Source: Chlorokybus atmophyticus
Taxonomy: Eukaryota > Streptophyta > Chlorokybophyceae > Chlorokybales > Chlorokybaceae
Direction of reading: 5' to 3'
NCBI GenBank assembly: GCA_009103225.1
Contig: RHPI01003533.1
Location: forward strand, 153,474-217,473
Length of the DNA stretch: 64,000 bases
Positions 63,823 through 64,000 of the stretch are shown one piece after another. The notes beneath the pieces are model-generated. The model ran no database searches and was not told the DNA's origin. It was given only the letters and a program-made list of their open reading frames with translations. The position numbers were made by a program, and so were the translations under genes. Every line of letters starts with the position of its first letter. Position 1 is the first letter of the stretch.

Positions 63823-64000
63823 ATGCCTCGTGGTCCATCCGTAAGTGCACCTCGTCGTGGAGGTCGGCGCCAGTTGTCCACATTGCCCCCAGTGTTCAAC
63901 CAGGCAACCGTCGCCAACCAATCGCAGCAAGACCCCGCGCTAACGCCCAGCACATCACAACAACTCCACCTGACACCGCAGTCGCAAGGGCAAGCTAGAC
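63823..64000 (+). CDS. start of an unknown ORF running off the window
   Basis: An ATG at 63823 opens a frame with no stop to the window end, 59 codons: MPRGPSVSAPRRGGRRQLST, then Gln/Ser/Thr-rich sequence (QSQQDPALTPSTSQQLHL). It may be the low-complexity N-terminus of the next gene or of another transposon gene. No family can be named. Confidence 0.4.
   Translation, partial: MPRGPSVSAPRRGGRRQLSTLPPVFNQATVANQSQQDPALTPSTSQQLHLTPQSQGQAR

Overview
The window is nuclear DNA of a eukaryote, most likely a flagellated green alga. Genes are split by many short GT-AG introns. TIC40 (plastid protein import) implies a green-lineage plastid, and SPEF1/CLAMP (ciliary microtubules) implies flagella. AP2-type and (S)PPP-rich extracellular proteins fit a chlorophyte; a prasinophyte-like alga is possible, but I cannot name the species. 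Introns and spacers are full of alternating CA/TG tracts with TGCATGC words. There are long (GA)n/(CT)n arrays, a poly-C run and one 180-base gap. Exon models below were built by eye from splice sites, reading phase and family similarity.

Layout: 1-2 kb, remnant or partial model of an RGG-rich protein (-). 2.3-4.9 kb, methylglutaconyl-CoA hydratase (+, 9 exons, complete). 5.8-8.1 kb, unknown eight-helix membrane protein (-, 9 exons, complete). 10.7-13.6 kb, TIC40 (-). 14.0-16.1 kb, a stand-alone TenA thiamin-salvage protein (+, 6 exons), divergent from TIC40. 18.8-23.6 kb, a secreted ExeM/NucH-type nuclease with a lamin-tail domain (-, 17 exons). 27.8-28.6 kb, a broken partial copy of that nuclease on the other strand. 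29.6-31.7 kb, a NELF-C/D (TH1)-like gene with a disrupted frame. 32.7-35.9 kb, a secreted LRR / proline-rich / PAN-like protein built of one 72-base exon per repeat. 36-38 kb, CT microsatellites around a doubtful gene. 39.2-42.1 kb, SPEF1 (-, 8 exons). 43.7-46.4 kb, a protein with five AP2-like modules (+). 46.7-48.7 kb, a low-complexity coiled-coil protein (-). 49-52 kb, repeats and a 173-base poly-C tract.

52.5-63.7 kb looks like one large DNA transposon, or nested transposon material. It has a Plavaka/CACTA-type transposase (+), and on the opposite strand a phage-type cytosine-5 DNA methyltransferase with a Cys-rich N-terminus and a Tudor-like domain, an unknown ORF, and a 700-codon OTU-protease gene. 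Perfect hairpins built on GTCGTACCAT/ATGGTACGAC lie at both flanks and in the middle. The methyltransferase carries one frameshift and the OTU gene one in-frame stop, so this copy is probably starting to decay. A transposon that carries its own DNA methyltransferase joined to putative reader modules is the most unusual system in the window.
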